NCBI RefSeq assembly: GCF_035917575.1
Contig: NZ_CP109090.1
Span: 4,774,001 to 4,838,000 of the forward strand
Length of the DNA stretch: 64,000 bases
Source: Streptomyces sp. NBC_01788
Lineage (GTDB): Bacteria; Actinomycetota; Actinomycetes; Streptomycetales; Streptomycetaceae
Direction: 5' to 3'
Part shown: one piece after another, positions 27,518 to 37,566 of the stretch
Numbering within the stretch: the stretch's first letter is position 1
Layout of the letters: every line of letters begins with the position of its first letter
The notes under the pieces: model-generated
Told to the model about the DNA's origin: nothing
The model's database searches: none
Seen by the model: the letters and a program-made list of their open reading frames with translations, nothing else
Position numbers and translations under genes: made by a program

Positions 27518-27745
27518 CTAGTGCTGCGACCGGAAAGGTTCACCGGCTTGCGACGCCCGGCACGGCTCCCCCAAGCTCTTCGAGCAGGGGGACCCCCAGC
27601 CGCGTTGTCGCATCACCCGAGTTCATCCAGTACACGGGCGATGCTCCGCCTTGCGAGGCTCCCCCACTGCCCGAAGGGCGTGGGAGGTGCCCCCAGCACC
27701 GGACGCCGCGAGCTTTCCGGCAAACCTTCCCGGCAACAGCACTAG
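27518..27745. mobile_element. MITE-A, 228 bp, CTAG-bounded
   Basis: A non-coding element bounded by CTAG on both sides, with inverted ends CTAGTGCTG...AAGGTT / AACCTT...CAGCACTAG (9 perfect outer bases, then imperfect). It is about 95 percent identical by eye to MITE-B at 53298-53526. A hairpin-rich core at 27565-27700 (GCTCCCCCAAGCTCTTCGAG, then GGCGTGGGAGGTG) is also found in MITE-C. It lies between the DUF3017 stop (now with the IS between) and that operon's terminator. Confidence 0.85.
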
Positions 27746-27752
27746 CACGCGG

Positions 27753-27786
27753 CGGCCCGTCCTCTCCCCCGAGTCAGGACGGGCCG
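27753..27786 (+). terminator. Terminator of the folD-DUF3017 operon
   Basis: A perfect 11-base stem CGGCCCGTCCT / AGGACGGGCCG. Without the IS and MITE it would start 11 bases after the DUF3017 stop. Confidence 0.75.
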
Positions 27787-28206
27787 TCGCCGGGACCAAC
27801 CCTCCTGCACGGTGAACGGGCTGTTCAACGCCTGTCCGTGCGCTGTGGCACGGAAGTGACCGTTCCGCCACGCTGTCCGCGCTTTGCCACAGGACCTCGG
27901 ACCCGGCCCCGGCCGGGGAGCCGGGGGCCGCTGCGACGCGCGAGGTCACGCCGGGATCCGGGATGTGGCGAAATGTCGACAGATCCCGCCACGCGGCTGA
28001 GACCGTCCGCCCGTCGGGCTAGCGTGGGCAGTCGCACCGGGCGCGAGCGTCGGCCCGAGTGCTTCCGTGCGCCCCTGGGGGCGGGACCTGAGATCCTGAC
28101 GGGGCGCGCTCCTGTGGGTAGCGAGAACTGGGCAGTGAGAACAGGGAATCGGCACAGGTGTCACGCGCGGGGAACAACCAGCACGTACCGGGGGGAAGGG
28201 GAAGCG
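27787..28206 (+). promoter_or_regulatory. Upstream region of the XRE-DUF2690 gene
   Basis: 420 bases without a convincing gene. GTGGC[AG] or its complement recurs about five times between 27844 and 27992 (TGTGGCA, CCGCCAC, TTGCCACA, TGTGGCG, CCGCCAC), which may be a regulator's site cluster or chance. The open frame running through it has atypical residue content and is not called. Confidence 0.3.
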
Positions 28207-29625
28207 ATGCCTCGTTGGAAGGCCTTGCCCGATGAACTCGATCCACAGATCAGGGAGTTCGCGAGTCAATTGCGCAGGCTCGTGGACCGCGGCGGTCTGA
28301 GCATCGCCGCGCTTGCCGATCGCACGGGTTACAGCAAGACGTCCTGGGAGCGGTATCTCAACGGACGGCTCCTGGCGCCCAAGGGTGCGGTCGTCGCGCT
28401 CGCCGAGGTCACCGGCACCAATCCGGTCCACCTCACCACCATGTGGGAGCTGGCCGAACGGGCCTGGAGCCGTGCGGAGATGCGCCACGACCGGACCATG
28501 GAGGCCATCCGGATAGCCCAGGCGCGGGTCGCGCTCGGGGAGGCCGGCGCGGGGGCGTCCGGCGCCGAGGCGGGCGGGGGCAAGGCCGCCCGCAGGAACG
28601 GCACCGCCACGGCGGCCCCGGGGAGCGCGGGCCCGGCGGGCGCGTCCCCCGCGGTGCCCGTGCAGCCGACGGCGTCCGACGCCGACGCCCGTGAGGGCAC
28701 GGCGAGAAAGGCGCCGCCGGCCCCGGAGGACGCCGTGCCGACGGCTTACCTCCCGGCCACCGCACCGGGGCCCGCCGCTCCCGGCGCCGGTCCGGACCCC
28801 GACCGCTCCGCCTCCGACGCCCGTCCCGACTCGGCCGCGGGAGCCGGCAAGGACACCGGAGCCGGTTCCGCCTCCGGCTCCCCGGCGTCGACGGGCGGCA
28901 ACTCCTGGGGGCTGGCCGGTTACCGCGGCCCGTCCCGCACGGGCGGCCGCGCCTCCGACGACAAGGCGTCCGCCGCCGGCGGTGCCGGACCGGCCGCCGG
29001 ACTCACGAGCCCGCAGCCTGTGGTCTCCTCCGGCTCCTACGCCCCGAGCGACCCCGGCGGCCCGTACACCCCGGCTTCACCGGGCCCGAACGGCGAGCCC
29101 CCGCGCTCTCAACGCCCCGCTGCCTCCGGCGGCAGGGGGCGGAAGCGGCAGGTGCTGATGTTCCTCGCGGGTGCGGCCAGTTCCCTGGCCGTGGTCGGCG
29201 CCGTCTTCTTCCTCACCGGCGGCGGGGACGGCAAGAAGGCCGCGGACGCGGCCAAGTCGCCCTCCCCGTCCGCCGACGTCAGCCTGCCGCCCGGCGTCAA
29301 GTGCGTCGCGGACGGCTGCACCGGCAAGGACGCCGAGGCCATGGGGTGCAGCGGCAACCTGGTGAGCACGGCCGAGAGCGTCACCGTCGGCGCGACCCTG
29401 GTCGAGGTCCGCTACAGCAAGACCTGCGGCGCCGCCTGGGCCCGTATCACCCGGGCCGTCCAGGGGGACGAGGTCCGGGTCACGGTCGGCTCGCGCACGG
29501 AACGCGGCACCCTCGCGGCGGACGGCGAGACGATCGCGTACACGCCCATGGTCGCGGTGCGGGACGCGACGCAGGCCAAGGCGTGCGTGACGCTGGCGTC
29601 GGGGCTGACGGGGTGCACCGGCTAG
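28207..29625 (+). CDS. XRE-family regulator with transmembrane and DUF2690 domains
   Basis: A 472-residue protein. An N-terminal helix-turn-helix of XRE type spans about 15-75 (LSIAALADRTGYSKTSWERY). A long Ala/Gly/Pro/Ser linker follows. One membrane segment lies near 315-335 (LMFLAGAASSLAVVGAVFFL) and a C-terminal DUF2690 domain with four or more Cys (CVADGCTGKDAEAMGC) lies outside. This is a streptomycete one-component design: cytoplasmic DNA-binding head, extracellular Cys-rich sensor. ATG with GGGGAAGGGGAAG upstream. The final Gly-TAG stop lies in the CTAG at which MITE-C is inserted. Target genes unknown. Confidence 0.83.
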   Translation: MPRWKALPDELDPQIREFASQLRRLVDRGGLSIAALADRTGYSKTSWERYLNGRLLAPKGAVVALAEVTGTNPVHLTTMWELAERAWSRAEMRHDRTMEAIRIAQARVALGEAGAGASGAEAGGGKAARRNGTATAAPGSAGPAGASPAVPVQPTASDADAREGTARKAPPAPEDAVPTAYLPATAPGPAAPGAGPDPDRSASDARPDSAAGAGKDTGAGSASGSPASTGGNSWGLAGYRGPSRTGGRASDDKASAAGGAGPAAGLTSPQPVVSSGSYAPSDPGGPYTPASPGPNGEPPRSQRPAASGGRGRKRQVLMFLAGAASSLAVVGAVFFLTGGGDGKKAADAAKSPSPSADVSLPPGVKCVADGCTGKDAEAMGCSGNLVSTAESVTVGATLVEVRYSKTCGAAWARITRAVQGDEVRVTVGSRTERGTLAADGETIAYTPMVAVRDATQAKACVTLASGLTGCTG

Positions 29626-29848
29626 GGTCTTTCGTTTGGATCAGGCCGGATCAGGGAGCGGGGTCTGGTGCTGGGGACACCTCCCACGCCGTTCAGGCAG
29701 TGGGGGAGCGTCGCACGGCGGAGGAGGGCGGCAGGGCGGAGCCCTGCCAACCGACGACAACGCGGCTGGGGGTGCCCCCTGCTCGAAGAGCTTGGGGGAG
29801 CGGTGCCAGGGCCCGCGAGCCCGGCATGATCCAAACGAGAGGCCCTAG
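29622..29848. mobile_element. MITE-C, 227 bp, CTAG-bounded
   Basis: A non-coding element bounded by CTAG, with about 25 of 28 matching bases in its inverted ends (CTAGGGTCTTTCGTTTGGAT and complement of the right end). These ends differ from MITE-A and MITE-B, yet the core at 29667-29801 (reverse orientation) matches theirs in two blocks of about 40-45 bases. The left CTAG contains the stop of the XRE gene. Confidence 0.85.
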
Positions 29849-31226
<1,378 letters not shown>

Positions 31227-31242
31227 GTCACCGCGCCCGTCC

Positions 31243-31282
31243 GCAGGGCCCCGTTCCGGTTCCGGCCGGAGCGGGGCCCTGC
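31243..31282 (+). terminator. Terminator after mdh
   Basis: An 11-base stem GCAGGGCCCCG / CGGGGCCCTGC, 17 bases after the mdh stop. Confidence 0.8.
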
Positions 31283-31436
31283 GCGTTCGTGCCCGCGTAC
31301 GCCGGTGCCGCCGGCGCGGCTCGTGCACCGTGGTGCCCACTTGACAAACCGCTTCCCGCGCGGCTTCCCGCCCCCCTATGCTGATGGCCCATCAGTTCTG
31401 TCGAGCTGGGGAACGTTCACACCTCGGGGGAGTCGC

Positions 31437-33158
31437 GTGAGCACCGTATCCATGCCGCAGCAATCGCAGCCGACGCCCCCGGACGCGTCCCCGCCCGTGC
31501 CGCCGTACGCCAGTGAGGCCACCCGGCTGCTGTGCGCGGGCACCTACCTGGACAGCGAGTACCGGGACCGGGTCATCGACGAGCTGTACGTCAACGAGCA
31601 GCGTCTCTGTGCGCCTTCGCCCGGCTTCGACGCCGCGCGGGTCCTGGCCCACGCCCTGCGTGCGCGACGTCTGGAACTGGCCTGGGACGGAGCCATCCTC
31701 GGGCTGTGGGTGGTGGGCGCCGTGCTCACCGGCTACTGGCTGCTGATCTTCCTCGCCCTGGGCGTCCAGCTGGCCGTCGCCACCCTGATCAGGGGCAGGA
31801 GCGACACCCCGCCGCTCTACCGGCGCGTACCGGCCTGGTTCCTGCGGTGGTACAGCCGTATCGGCCTGGCCTGGTACTTTCTGCTGACCTTGGGCATCGC
31901 GTTCTCCGGTGGTGGCGACTCTTCCTCGGACACGTCGGACTACTACGACGAGTACAGGACGTCGAGCGCCTCACTGTCCGACCTGCTCACCTCGTTCGAG
32001 GCCGAGCGTCTGCAGGCATGGCTCTCGATCGTCGTCCTCGCGCTCATCGCCCTCTGCCTCGCCGCCCGGCGCAGCCAGGTCACCCGGGCGTTGACGGCCG
32101 AGCTCTCCCCTCAGCGCTTCCCGGACGCCGCGAGCGATCCGGCGCTGCGGGCCGAGGGCGGACGGTTCCAGCGGCTGGTCGGGCGCATCCACGCGGAACA
32201 GCACCAGCAGTTGACCATGTATCACGAGGCCCGCCCCTTCTGCGGGGCCGGAACCGCGCACGACACCTGGGTGCTCGCCGTCGAACTGCGCCCCGACGCC
32301 ATGAAGAAGCAGCGACCGCTGAGCAACAGGGCGGTCCTGGAGACCGTCCGCCCCCTGCTGGACCAGCTCCGCGAATCGGCGACGACCGCCGCGTTCCCCG
32401 TGCGCGACCGGCTGCGCCGCCTGGAGATCGGCGAATGCGTCTTCCTGCCGGTCGAGGGAATGCTGCGCCGCGAGGACGCCCCGTACGATCCGCAGGCCTT
32501 CGAGAACCACCGGATGCGCGCCGCCGAGGAAGGCGCCGAGAAACGGAGGCACTTCCTGTGCGCGCGGGTCGACGGCTGGGAGGGGGAGCTGATCGTCAGC
32601 GTCTTCGTCCGCGTGCACACCCAGGGCCGGATGCTCATGCTGGAAGTCGCCCCGCACGTACTGAACCCGGTGCGCCAGGAGTTCAAGGACGCCGACCGCA
32701 CCGCTCACCGCTACAACCGCAACAACCTGCTGGGCAAGGCCGCCTACGCCGTGCCACGGGTACCGGTGTCCCCGGGCATCGCCCTGTTCGGCCTGGGGCG
32801 GATGATCCGGTTCGGCTGGCGGCTGCTGACGTCCGGCAACGCCGGCGCACTGCCGGAGGGCCCCGCCCTGTCGGTGCGTGAACTGGGTTCGGCTCCGGAC
32901 GGGTCGCTGTTCCAGCAGATGGACGTGGACCGCTATCTGCGCACGATCCAGGACCGGATCGCGCACGGCGTGCGCGCCGCGCTCGCCGACGCCGGCTACC
33001 AGACCGGCGAGTTCGTCCAGAAGATCGTCAACATCAGCAACGGCGGCGTGAACATCGACTCGGTGGAGGGCTCCACCTTCGCCGTCGGTTCGCACGCGAC
33101 CGCCAGCAGCGGCACCGAGCCGCGGAAGGGAACGGGCAGCGATGACCGACCGGCATGA
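31437..33158 (+). CDS. Membrane protein with C-terminal GSTFAVGSHATA motif
   Basis: A 573-residue protein of unknown family, first gene of a three-gene operon. Three or more membrane segments lie between residues 80 and 210 (AILGLWVVGAVLTGYWLLI, LAWYFLLTLGIAFSGG, WLSIVVLALIALCLAA). A soluble domain follows with no enzymatic motif that I recognise. The last 40 residues (IVNISNGGVNIDSVEG then STFAVGSHATASS) form short Gly/Asn/Ser beta-like repeats, and GSTFA[IV]GSHA[ST]A is shared with the next protein. GTG at 31437 with GGGGGAG upstream. The end overlaps the next gene by 17 bases. Confidence 0.75.
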   Translation: MSTVSMPQQSQPTPPDASPPVPPYASEATRLLCAGTYLDSEYRDRVIDELYVNEQRLCAPSPGFDAARVLAHALRARRLELAWDGAILGLWVVGAVLTGYWLLIFLALGVQLAVATLIRGRSDTPPLYRRVPAWFLRWYSRIGLAWYFLLTLGIAFSGGGDSSSDTSDYYDEYRTSSASLSDLLTSFEAERLQAWLSIVVLALIALCLAARRSQVTRALTAELSPQRFPDAASDPALRAEGGRFQRLVGRIHAEQHQQLTMYHEARPFCGAGTAHDTWVLAVELRPDAMKKQRPLSNRAVLETVRPLLDQLRESATTAAFPVRDRLRRLEIGECVFLPVEGMLRREDAPYDPQAFENHRMRAAEEGAEKRRHFLCARVDGWEGELIVSVFVRVHTQGRMLMLEVAPHVLNPVRQEFKDADRTAHRYNRNNLLGKAAYAVPRVPVSPGIALFGLGRMIRFGWRLLTSGNAGALPEGPALSVRELGSAPDGSLFQQMDVDRYLRTIQDRIAHGVRAALADAGYQTGEFVQKIVNISNGGVNIDSVEGSTFAVGSHATASSGTEPRKGTGSDDRPA

Positions 33159-33495
33159 GCCGAACGTGACCATGGGGAACGTCTCGGGCAGCACCTTCGC
33201 CATCGGCAGCCACGCCAGCGCGGTCGGCCACCACGGCGCAGGACCGCAGCGCGACGAGGCCACCGAGCAGCTGCTGGCCGCGGTGCGCGAGCTGCGCGCC
33301 GATCTGACCCGGGTGCGGGGCACCGAGCAGACAGCCGCGCTGGACGCCGAACTGGCCGGTGCGGAGGAGGAGATCAACACGACCGGCCAGGCCGGCCCGT
33401 CCCGGCGTGAACGACTGCGCGCGCTGCTCGCCGACTCCCAGTCGCTGCTGAACGTCCTCGCCTCCGCGGGTGCCGTGGCGGGACTGCTGGCGTGA
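33142..33495 (+). CDS. Small coiled-coil protein with N-terminal GSTFAIGSHASA motif
   Basis: A 117-residue protein. Residues about 11-27 (MGNVSGSTFAIGSHASAV) repeat the motif at the C-terminus of the upstream membrane protein. A coiled-coil-like helix follows (ATEQLLAAVRELRADLTRV, about 40-62) and a short hydrophobic end (LLNVLASAGAVAGLLA). The shared motif and 17-base gene overlap suggest that the two proteins bind each other through like motifs. The IG core with flanking Asn/Ser is reminiscent of RHIM-like amyloid motifs; that is inference. Confidence 0.7.
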   Translation: MTDRHEPNVTMGNVSGSTFAIGSHASAVGHHGAGPQRDEATEQLLAAVRELRADLTRVRGTEQTAALDAELAGAEEEINTTGQAGPSRRERLRALLADSQSLLNVLASAGAVAGLLA

Positions 33496-33502
33496 GAGCG
33501 CG

Positions 33503-34414
33503 ATGAGCGGGGGACAGCGCCACTGGAACGAGGAGACCCAGCGCTGGGAGGACGGTGCCCGGGACGTGGGGCGGGCGACCCCGCCACCGCCCGCCCGGTC
33601 GGCGCACATGCCGGCATCGCCGCCGGGCGAGGTCCGGGATCCCGACGCCGGCGCACCCACCGGCACCTGGTCCGCGGCGGCCCCGCCCCCGCCGCCGCCC
33701 GTGCCCGGCGGGCACAGTCGCCGCACCGCCTGGACGGTGATCGGCGCGGCCGCCGCCACGGGAGTCGCCGTCGCCCTGGTGGTGACCCTCGGCCTGGGCG
33801 GCGGCGGGAACGACGGCAACCGGGTGGCCGCCACGACGAGCGGCACGCCGGGCGTGTCCGAAGCGCCCCCCACCACGTACGCCTCACCGGAACCGGAGAC
33901 CGGGACGCCGTCCCCGTCGGCCCACGAGCCGCCGGCCGGCTACACCGCCTACGACGATCCGGAGGGCTTCCGCATCGCCGTGCCCGACGGCTGGCAGCAC
34001 CAGCGGTCCACCGTGACCTCCCGGTACGGCATGGACATCGTCAACTACCGTGATGCCACGGGCCGTCACCGGCTCCAGGTGTACGAGGTGCAGGAGTCCT
34101 CCCCGGACGACTCGTTCGACGAGTACCTGTCCGAGAAGCTGCCCAAGCCACCGGGATTCCGGAAGCTTTCCCGGGTGAACCTGGACAGCGGCGACTTCAC
34201 GGGCTCCCGGCTGGAGTACCTGGCCGACTCCCTCAAGGGCGAACCGGACATCGGCACCTGGTACGTCGTGGACGAACGCTTCGAGGCCGCCGACGGCAGG
34301 CTGTACGCGCTCGCCTCCTACGGGCCCGAATCCGACGGCCGACACGACGAGCAGGAGGTCCTCAGCACGGCACTGGACTGGTTCTGTCCCTCCTACGCCA
34401 CCTGCGAGGACTGA
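33503..34414 (+). CDS. Single-pass membrane protein with extracellular domain
   Basis: A 303-residue protein, third in the operon, 7 bases after the previous stop. Residues 1-70 are cytoplasmic and Pro-rich (HWNEETQRWEDG near the start). One membrane segment lies near 78-98 (VIGAAAATGVAVALVVTLGL) and a Thr/Pro/Ser linker follows. The extracellular domain from about 145 begins YTAYDDPEGFRIAVPDGWQ, a pattern seen in many streptomycete serine/threonine-kinase ectodomains and lipoproteins. No kinase domain is present. ATG at 33503. Function unknown. Confidence 0.7.
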   Translation: MSGGQRHWNEETQRWEDGARDVGRATPPPPARSAHMPASPPGEVRDPDAGAPTGTWSAAAPPPPPPVPGGHSRRTAWTVIGAAAATGVAVALVVTLGLGGGGNDGNRVAATTSGTPGVSEAPPTTYASPEPETGTPSPSAHEPPAGYTAYDDPEGFRIAVPDGWQHQRSTVTSRYGMDIVNYRDATGRHRLQVYEVQESSPDDSFDEYLSEKLPKPPGFRKLSRVNLDSGDFTGSRLEYLADSLKGEPDIGTWYVVDERFEAADGRLYALASYGPESDGRHDEQEVLSTALDWFCPSYATCED

Positions 34415-34424
34415 CCCACCGCCG

Positions 34425-34456
34425 CCCGGGGGCCGGCCGCCCGGCCGGCCCCCGGG
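34425..34456. terminator. Terminator between convergent genes
   Basis: A perfect 14-base stem CCCGGGGGCCGGCC / GGCCGGCCCCCGGG with a four-base loop between the three-gene operon and the AhpD-like gene. Confidence 0.8.
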
Positions 34457-34465
34457 GCGGGGTGG

Positions 34466-34996
34466 TCACTTGTACTGACCGGGGGTGTAGTGGCCCGGGA
34501 CCGCGCGGGTCGTCACGCCGAACCGGTTCCAGGCGTTGATCACCGTGATCGAGGCGATCAAGTGGGCCAGTTCGGCCTCGTCGAAGTGCGCGGCGGCCTT
34601 CTCGTACACCTCGTCCGGCACGAAGCCGTCGGTGAGGACGGTGACGGCCTCCGTCAGCTCGATCGCGGCGAGCTCCTTCTCCGAATAGAAGTGCCGCGAC
34701 TCCTCCCAGGCGGCCAGCTGCACGATCCGCTCCACGCTCTCGCCGGCCGCGAGCGCGTCCTTCGTGTGCATGTCCAGGCAGAACGCGCAGTGGTTGAGCT
34801 GCGAGGCACGGATCTTGACCAGCTCGCGCAGCCGCGAATCGAGGCCCTGGCCCGCGGCCGCGTCCATCCGGACCATCGCCTTGTAGACCTCGGGAGCGTG
34901 CTTGGCCCACTGCATACGGGGCTCGTGCTCGGGCGCGTAGGCGGGGGCGCCTTCGGTGGTGTTCGTGGGTTCGCCGGTGTTCGTCGTCGTAGCCAT
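34466..34996 (-). CDS. Carboxymuconolactone decarboxylase/AhpD-family protein
   Basis: A 176-residue protein with the AhpD-type redox signature CAFCLDMH (CxxCxxxH, about residues 72-79), preceded by the conserved Glu in LRELVKIRASQLNHC. Such proteins act as alkylhydroperoxidase-like peroxidases or decarboxylases; the two Cys argue for peroxidase-like chemistry. ATG at 34996 is chosen because the upstream extension lacks a ribosome binding site. It is divergent from the MocR gene 47 bases away, which is likely its regulator. Confidence 0.85.
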   Translation of the reverse strand: MATTTNTGEPTNTTEGAPAYAPEHEPRMQWAKHAPEVYKAMVRMDAAAGQGLDSRLRELVKIRASQLNHCAFCLDMHTKDALAAGESVERIVQLAAWEESRHFYSEKELAAIELTEAVTVLTDGFVPDEVYEKAAAHFDEAELAHLIASITVINAWNRFGVTTRAVPGHYTPGQYK

Positions 34997-35030
34997 ACGT
35001 CCGACCCTATGAGTGAAGCAGCCCAGGAGT

Positions 35031-35049
35031 ATGGTCCATTTCCATGGCG
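35031..35049. promoter_or_regulatory. Candidate MocR operator between divergent genes
   Basis: ATGGTCCATTTCCATGGCG contains TGGTCCA followed by a second inverted TGG/CCA element. It lies across the MocR start and within the region shared with the AhpD-like gene. MocR regulators commonly bind TGG(T/A)CCA-type sites close to their own start. Placement is inference. Confidence 0.4.
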
Positions 35050-36462
35050 GAATCATGGGCCACTCTGGGCCTGGACCTGCATCTGGAACCGGCCGGTCCC
35101 GGCGTGCGCCGCGGCCTCACCGACGCACTGCGCGAGGCGGTCCGCGGCGGCCGTCTGGCCCCCGGAACCCGGCTGCCCTCCTCCCGGAGCCTCGCCGCCG
35201 ACCTGGGTATCGCCCGCAACACGGTCGCCGATGCCTACGCCGACCTGGTCGCCGAGGGCTGGCTCACCGCCCGCCAGGGCTCCGGCACGCGCGTGGCCAG
35301 AGGGGCACCCGCCTCGCCGTTCGGGCCGTCGCCGAGCGCGGACGCCCGGCGGGCCGGCGCGGCCCGGCAGCCCCGCGAACGCCCCCGCCCCGTCCACGAC
35401 CTCGTCCCCGGCACCCCGGACCTCGCCTCCTTCCCCCGCACGCAGTGGCTCAAGGCCGCCCGCCGCGCCCTGGCCACCGCGCCCCACCACGCCCTCGGCT
35501 ACGGCGACCCGCGTGGCCGCCCGGAACTGCGCACCGCCCTTGCCGGGCATCTCGCCCGGGTCCGGGGCGTCCGCACCGACCCCGACCACCTGCTGGTCTG
35601 TGCGGGCTTCTCGCACGGACTGCGGATCCTCGGCACGGTGCTGCGGGCGCGCGGCGTCACCACGGTCGCCGTCGAGTCGTACGGCCTCGACGTGCACTGG
35701 GACCTCCTGGCCCGCGTGGGCCTGCGCACCCGTCCCCTGCCCTTCGACGGACTCGGCACCGTCACCGGCGACTTGGCCGGACCCGGAGCGGTCCTGCTCA
35801 CCCCCGCCCACCAGTTCCCGATGGGCGTGCCCCTGCACCCCGACCGGCGCGCGGCCGTGACCGACTGGGCCCGGCGCACCGGCGGCCTGATCCTGGAGGA
35901 CGACTACGACGGCGAGTTCCGCTACGACCGCCAGCCCGTCGGCGCGCTCCAGGGCCTCGACCCCGACCACGTGGTCTACCTGGGCACGGCGAGCAAGTCC
36001 CTGGCCCCGGGACTGCGCCTGGCCTGGATGGCCCTGCCCCCGTCCCTCATGGAGGAGGCCACCGCCGCCAAGGGTCCCTCCGACACCTGCGGGGTGCTGG
36101 ACCAGCTGACGCTCGCGGAGTTCATCACCTCCGGCGCCTACGACCGTCATGTGCGCTCGGCCCGGCTGCGCTACCGGCGCCGCCGTGACGCCCTGGTCGA
36201 GGCCCTCGCCACCCGCGCGCCCGACGTCCACCCCACCGGCATCGCCGCCGGTCTGCACGCCGTGCTGCGCCTGCCGCCCGGCACCGAACCGGCGGTGGTC
36301 CAGGCAGCCGCCTGGCAGGGCCTCGCCCTGCACGGACTGTCCCGCTTCCGCCACGAGCAGGCCGCCGTGGCACCGCTGGACGCGCTGGTCGTCGGCTACG
36401 GCACCCCACCGGACCACGCGTGGGCGGGCGCCCTGGACGCCCTGTGCCGGGTGCTGCCCTGA
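35044..36462 (+). CDS. MocR-family (GntR/aminotransferase) PLP-dependent regulator
   Basis: A 472-residue protein. The N-terminal GntR winged helix spans about 20-85 (LPSSRSLAADLGIARNTVAD, then EGWLTARQGSGTRV). It is fused to a fold-type-I aminotransferase domain from about 115; the PLP Lys is in GTASKSLAPGLRLAW (about 319) and the Asp of the cofactor site is in ILEDDYDGEFRY. MocR proteins sense PLP or amine ligands. The ATG at 35044 has no good ribosome binding site nearby (CAGGAG is 15 bases away), so the transcript may be leaderless. The divergent AhpD-like gene is a probable target. Confidence 0.9.
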   Translation: MAESWATLGLDLHLEPAGPGVRRGLTDALREAVRGGRLAPGTRLPSSRSLAADLGIARNTVADAYADLVAEGWLTARQGSGTRVARGAPASPFGPSPSADARRAGAARQPRERPRPVHDLVPGTPDLASFPRTQWLKAARRALATAPHHALGYGDPRGRPELRTALAGHLARVRGVRTDPDHLLVCAGFSHGLRILGTVLRARGVTTVAVESYGLDVHWDLLARVGLRTRPLPFDGLGTVTGDLAGPGAVLLTPAHQFPMGVPLHPDRRAAVTDWARRTGGLILEDDYDGEFRYDRQPVGALQGLDPDHVVYLGTASKSLAPGLRLAWMALPPSLMEEATAAKGPSDTCGVLDQLTLAEFITSGAYDRHVRSARLRYRRRRDALVEALATRAPDVHPTGIAAGLHAVLRLPPGTEPAVVQAAAWQGLALHGLSRFRHEQAAVAPLDALVVGYGTPPDHAWAGALDALCRVLP

Positions 36463-36492
36463 CGGCCCGTCGCGTGCCCCGTCGAGCGGTGC

Positions 36493-37359
36493 TCACGCCT
36501 TCGTGGCAGGCAACTCCTCGACCGGCCCCTGCTCGACCGGCGCCTCCCCGAACCGGGCCAGCGCCAGGGCGCCCGCCACCGCCACCGCGAAGCCGAGCAC
36601 CGCGAGCCAGGCCAGGCCCTCGCGGGTGCGGTCGCCCAGCCACACCACCCCGACCGCCGCGGGGCCGATCGTCTCGCCGATGACCATGCCCGCGGTGGCC
36701 GTGGTCACCGAACCTCGCTGGAGGGCCGAGGTCAGCAGCAGGAAGGCGGCTCCACCGCCGATGAGCAGCGCGTAGGCCGCCGGGTTGGTGAACAGCACCG
36801 ACGGGGCGAGCGAGTCGATCAGCCGCACCGCCACCTCGACCACGCCGAAGCCGAAACCCGCTCCCAGGCCGAGGAGCAGGGCACGCACGCGCTCGGGCAG
36901 ACGGCCGCCGACCGCCCCGAGCAGCAGCACGGCCAGCGCCGCGCCGAGCATCGCCCACTTCAGCGCCGCCGAGCCGTCCTCGTGGCCCTCCGTGCCCGAG
37001 GCCAGTCCCAGCATGGCCAGACCGGCGCAGACGACGCCCACCGCCGACCACTCCAGCGAACTGAGCCGCACCCGCAGCAGCCGGGACGCGGTCACCGCCG
37101 TCACCGCGAGGCTGGCGGCGAGGGCCGCGCCGACCACGTAGATGGGCAGCGAGCGCAGGGCCGCGATCTGGAGCAGGAACCCGAGGCCGTCCAGGCCCAG
37201 GCCCGCCACATACCGCCACTGCCGCACCGCCCGCAGCAGCAGCGCCGCCTCCCCGCCCCCGCCGGTGTCCGCCGCGGCGCGCGTGGCGATGGCCTGGAGC
37301 ACCGTCGCCGTCCCGAAACACACCGCCGCGCCGAGCGCGCACACCATTCCGAAGAGCAC
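36493..37359 (-). CDS. DMT/EamA-like multispanning membrane protein
   Basis: A 288-residue protein with about nine or ten hydrophobic segments and a duplicated small-transporter look (for example VCALGAAVCFGTATVLQAIA at the start and LAWLAVLGFAVAVAGALALA near the end). This suits the drug/metabolite transporter superfamily; the substrate is unknown. A GTG at 37359 or an ATG at 37347 are both possible starts. The gene converges on the MocR gene with a 30-base gap and is divergent from glyA. Confidence 0.75.
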   Translation of the reverse strand: MLFGMVCALGAAVCFGTATVLQAIATRAAADTGGGGEAALLLRAVRQWRYVAGLGLDGLGFLLQIAALRSLPIYVVGAALAASLAVTAVTASRLLRVRLSSLEWSAVGVVCAGLAMLGLASGTEGHEDGSAALKWAMLGAALAVLLLGAVGGRLPERVRALLLGLGAGFGFGVVEVAVRLIDSLAPSVLFTNPAAYALLIGGGAAFLLLTSALQRGSVTTATAGMVIGETIGPAAVGVVWLGDRTREGLAWLAVLGFAVAVAGALALARFGEAPVEQGPVEELPATKA

Positions 37360-37486
37360 GAGGCGACTCTAGGGGAGCGGGGTGTCCGGGCGTCACCAGA
37401 TCCAGGACCCCGCGGTCCAGCAGCCGTTCCTCGCTCGCATGGCGGACACGGGAACGGTGCCGTGGGGTGGGCCCGGTAGGCTGACG

Positions 37487-37566
37487 ACGGGCCGTGACTG
37501 GCGCGCTGGGATGGGACCGACCATCGGGGAGCGGCCCGAACGGAAAGTGTGCCGTGCGCCTGGGCC
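37487..37566 (+). ncRNA. ZTP (pfl) riboswitch upstream of glyA
   Basis: The leader contains the pfl/ZTP consensus in order: GGGCCGTGACTGGCG (37489-37503), then CCATCGGGGAGCGGC (37521-37535), then GTGCGCCTGGGC (37554-37565). Known ZTP riboswitches sense the 10-formyl-THF starvation signal ZTP/ZMP and raise one-carbon and purine genes, and glyA is a standard target. The start codon of glyA is 37 bases downstream, allowing control of translation or termination. Recognised from the conserved elements; not folded computationally. Confidence 0.85.

Noticed and set aside
27838..28206. Upstream extension of the XRE-DUF2690 frame to 27838
   Set aside because: The extension is Arg/Pro-rich without similarity to the protein, while ATG 28207 has an excellent ribosome binding site and begins the helix-turn-helix domain.
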